Shown in pieces: positions 5,941-6,293 of a stretch of DNA of 6,293 nt. How positions within the stretch are numbered: position 1 is the first letter of the stretch; each line of letters starts with the position of its first letter. The DNA is taken from NCBI GenBank assembly GCA_002729295.1, contig PBTU01000066.1, positions 3,999 through 10,291 of the forward strand, read 5' to 3'. A model generated the notes under the pieces. That model worked only from the letters and a program-made list of their open reading frames with translations. It made no database searches and was not told where the DNA came from. Origin of the DNA: Verrucomicrobiales bacterium (GTDB lineage Bacteria > Verrucomicrobiota > Verrucomicrobiia > Verrucomicrobiales > Akkermansiaceae). The translations under genes were made by a program, and so were the position numbers.

Positions 5941-6109
5941 CTTTGGGACTACCCTGAGTGATTCGCCATGAATCTCCGTGGAGATTTACGAGGGGTGGAG
6001 GCACTCCAATATCCGCCAGGCAAAGAGGGGAAATCCCCTGAAACTCTGTAAAATAAACCTTGCGTTATCAGGGAATCCGCCCAAAGTTTTGGGGTCCTCG
6101 AGAGGGGAC
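5941..6109 (+). ncRNA. Candidate structured RNA upstream of tRNA-fMet (unidentified)
   Basis: CTTTGGG (5941-5947) pairs with CCCAAAG (6080-6086). After an internal loop of 4 by 6 bases, CCCTGA (5952-5957) pairs with TCAGGG (6068-6073), making a 13-bp long-range helix around 110 bases. Inside are a hairpin at 5969-5988 (8 bp including one G.T pair, CGTG loop), a stem TGGAG/CTCCA at 5996-6008 (alternatively GGTGGA/TCCGCC, 5994-6017), and AGGGG/CCCCT at 6026-6039. A further hairpin at 6094-6109 has 6 bp including one G.T pair and a GAGA tetraloop. The size and closed-rod shape loosely recall 6S RNA, but I cannot match 6S, SRP or any riboswitch consensus. No T tract ends it and no clear promoter starts it. 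The strand is assumed from the tRNA. Part of the region could equally be the 5' leader of the tRNA transcript. Confidence 0.35.
6049..6054 (+). promoter_or_regulatory. Possible -10 element (TAAAAT) ahead of tRNA-fMet
   Basis: TAAAAT matches TATAAT at 5 of 6 positions and lies 65 bases upstream of the tRNA 5' end. No recognisable -35 hexamer lies 16-18 bases before it; that interval is the AGGGG/CCCCT hairpin. It may be chance in a locally A-rich stretch, or the promoter of the tRNA could lie further upstream. Confidence 0.2.
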
Positions 6110-6119
6110 TGGAACAAAA

Positions 6120-6196
<77 letters not shown>

Positions 6197-6204
6197 CTTC
6201 CAGA

Positions 6205-6293
6205 CTAGATTTTAAAATTAGATTTCTTGCTGTCCACTAAAAAAGCTTTAACTGTTTCTTTTGTAAGTTGATCAAATGATTTTCCAAAATTTT
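6205..6293 (-). CDS. C-terminal end of an unidentified AT-rich gene (5' part beyond window)
   Basis: Reading leftwards from the window edge, one frame stays open for 28 codons to a TAG at 6207-6205. The encoded tail includes FDQLTKETVKAFLVDSKK and ends in NFKI. The mix of hydrophobic, acidic and Lys residues looks like an ordinary protein C terminus, while the other two minus frames stop early. The stretch is too short to identify. Codons are strongly AT-rich (AAA, TTT, GAT, ACA), unlike every other gene in the window. It is convergent with the tRNA, nine bases after the CCA. A chance open frame in AT-rich DNA cannot be excluded. Confidence 0.45.
   Translation of the reverse strand, partial: NFGKSFDQLTKETVKAFLVDSKKSNFKI

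Noticed and set aside
5941..6086. TPP, SAM, cobalamin or other known riboswitch, and SRP RNA
   Set aside because: The conserved core strings of these classes (for example the SRP GGAAGGAAGCA-type loop) are not present on the plus strand, and no gene on the same strand lies directly downstream apart from the tRNA.
6094..6109. GAGA-capped hairpin before the tRNA as an intrinsic terminator
   Set aside because: The stem is followed by TGGAACAAAAC with no T tract.
6209..6218. ATTTTAAAAT palindrome after the tRNA
   Set aside because: A short AT palindrome is expected by chance in 27% G+C sequence, and it lacks terminator form.

Overview
The window reads as moderately GC-rich chromosomal DNA from a bacterium, most likely a member of the Verrucomicrobia or their PVC relatives. 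Three things point there, all recalled rather than searched: the C-terminal ATPase half of the SMC protein (LSGGERS...FCVLDELDAPLDES), a small membrane zinc-ribbon protein, and a secreted protein of NGN repeats. Ribosome binding sites are weak or absent at most starts, so several starts were chosen from family length and signal peptides.

Layout. 1-743 (+) is the 3' end of smc. Seventeen bases on, and convergent with it, is a two-helix membrane protein with a Cys-rich zinc ribbon (761-1222, -). A 146-base divergent spacer with a perfect 8+8 inverted repeat follows. Then comes a secreted beta-propeller-like protein (1369-2292, +), whose last 26 bases overlap, tail to tail, the end of a four-gene minus-strand cluster. 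Read in its own direction, that cluster is: a conserved uncharacterised protein often labelled 3-methyladenine DNA glycosylase (5843-4953), adenylosuccinate lyase purB (4905-3487), an exported single-domain rhodanese (3477-3097) and an SDR oxidoreductase (3025-2267). Gaps of 47, 9 and 71 bases suggest co-transcription, although only PurB has an obvious housekeeping role (purine synthesis).

The right end is the least ordinary part. 5844-6119 has no recognised gene, but it holds a long-range helix enclosing several hairpins, which makes a structured RNA plausible. A 27-codon ORF lies inside it. At 6120-6196 is an initiator tRNA-fMet with its CCA encoded. It has the diagnostic C1.A72 mismatch, but A29:U41 replaces one of the three classic anticodon-stem G:C pairs. 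Directly after the CCA, composition falls to 26 G/C in 97 bases, and the C-terminal 28 codons of an AT-rich minus-strand ORF run in from beyond the edge. This looks like the boundary of acquired DNA at a tRNA 3' end.

No CRISPR array, IS element, transposase or integrase is visible, and no complete novel system can be claimed. The best leads are the candidate RNA, the tRNA variant and the sharp compositional boundary.
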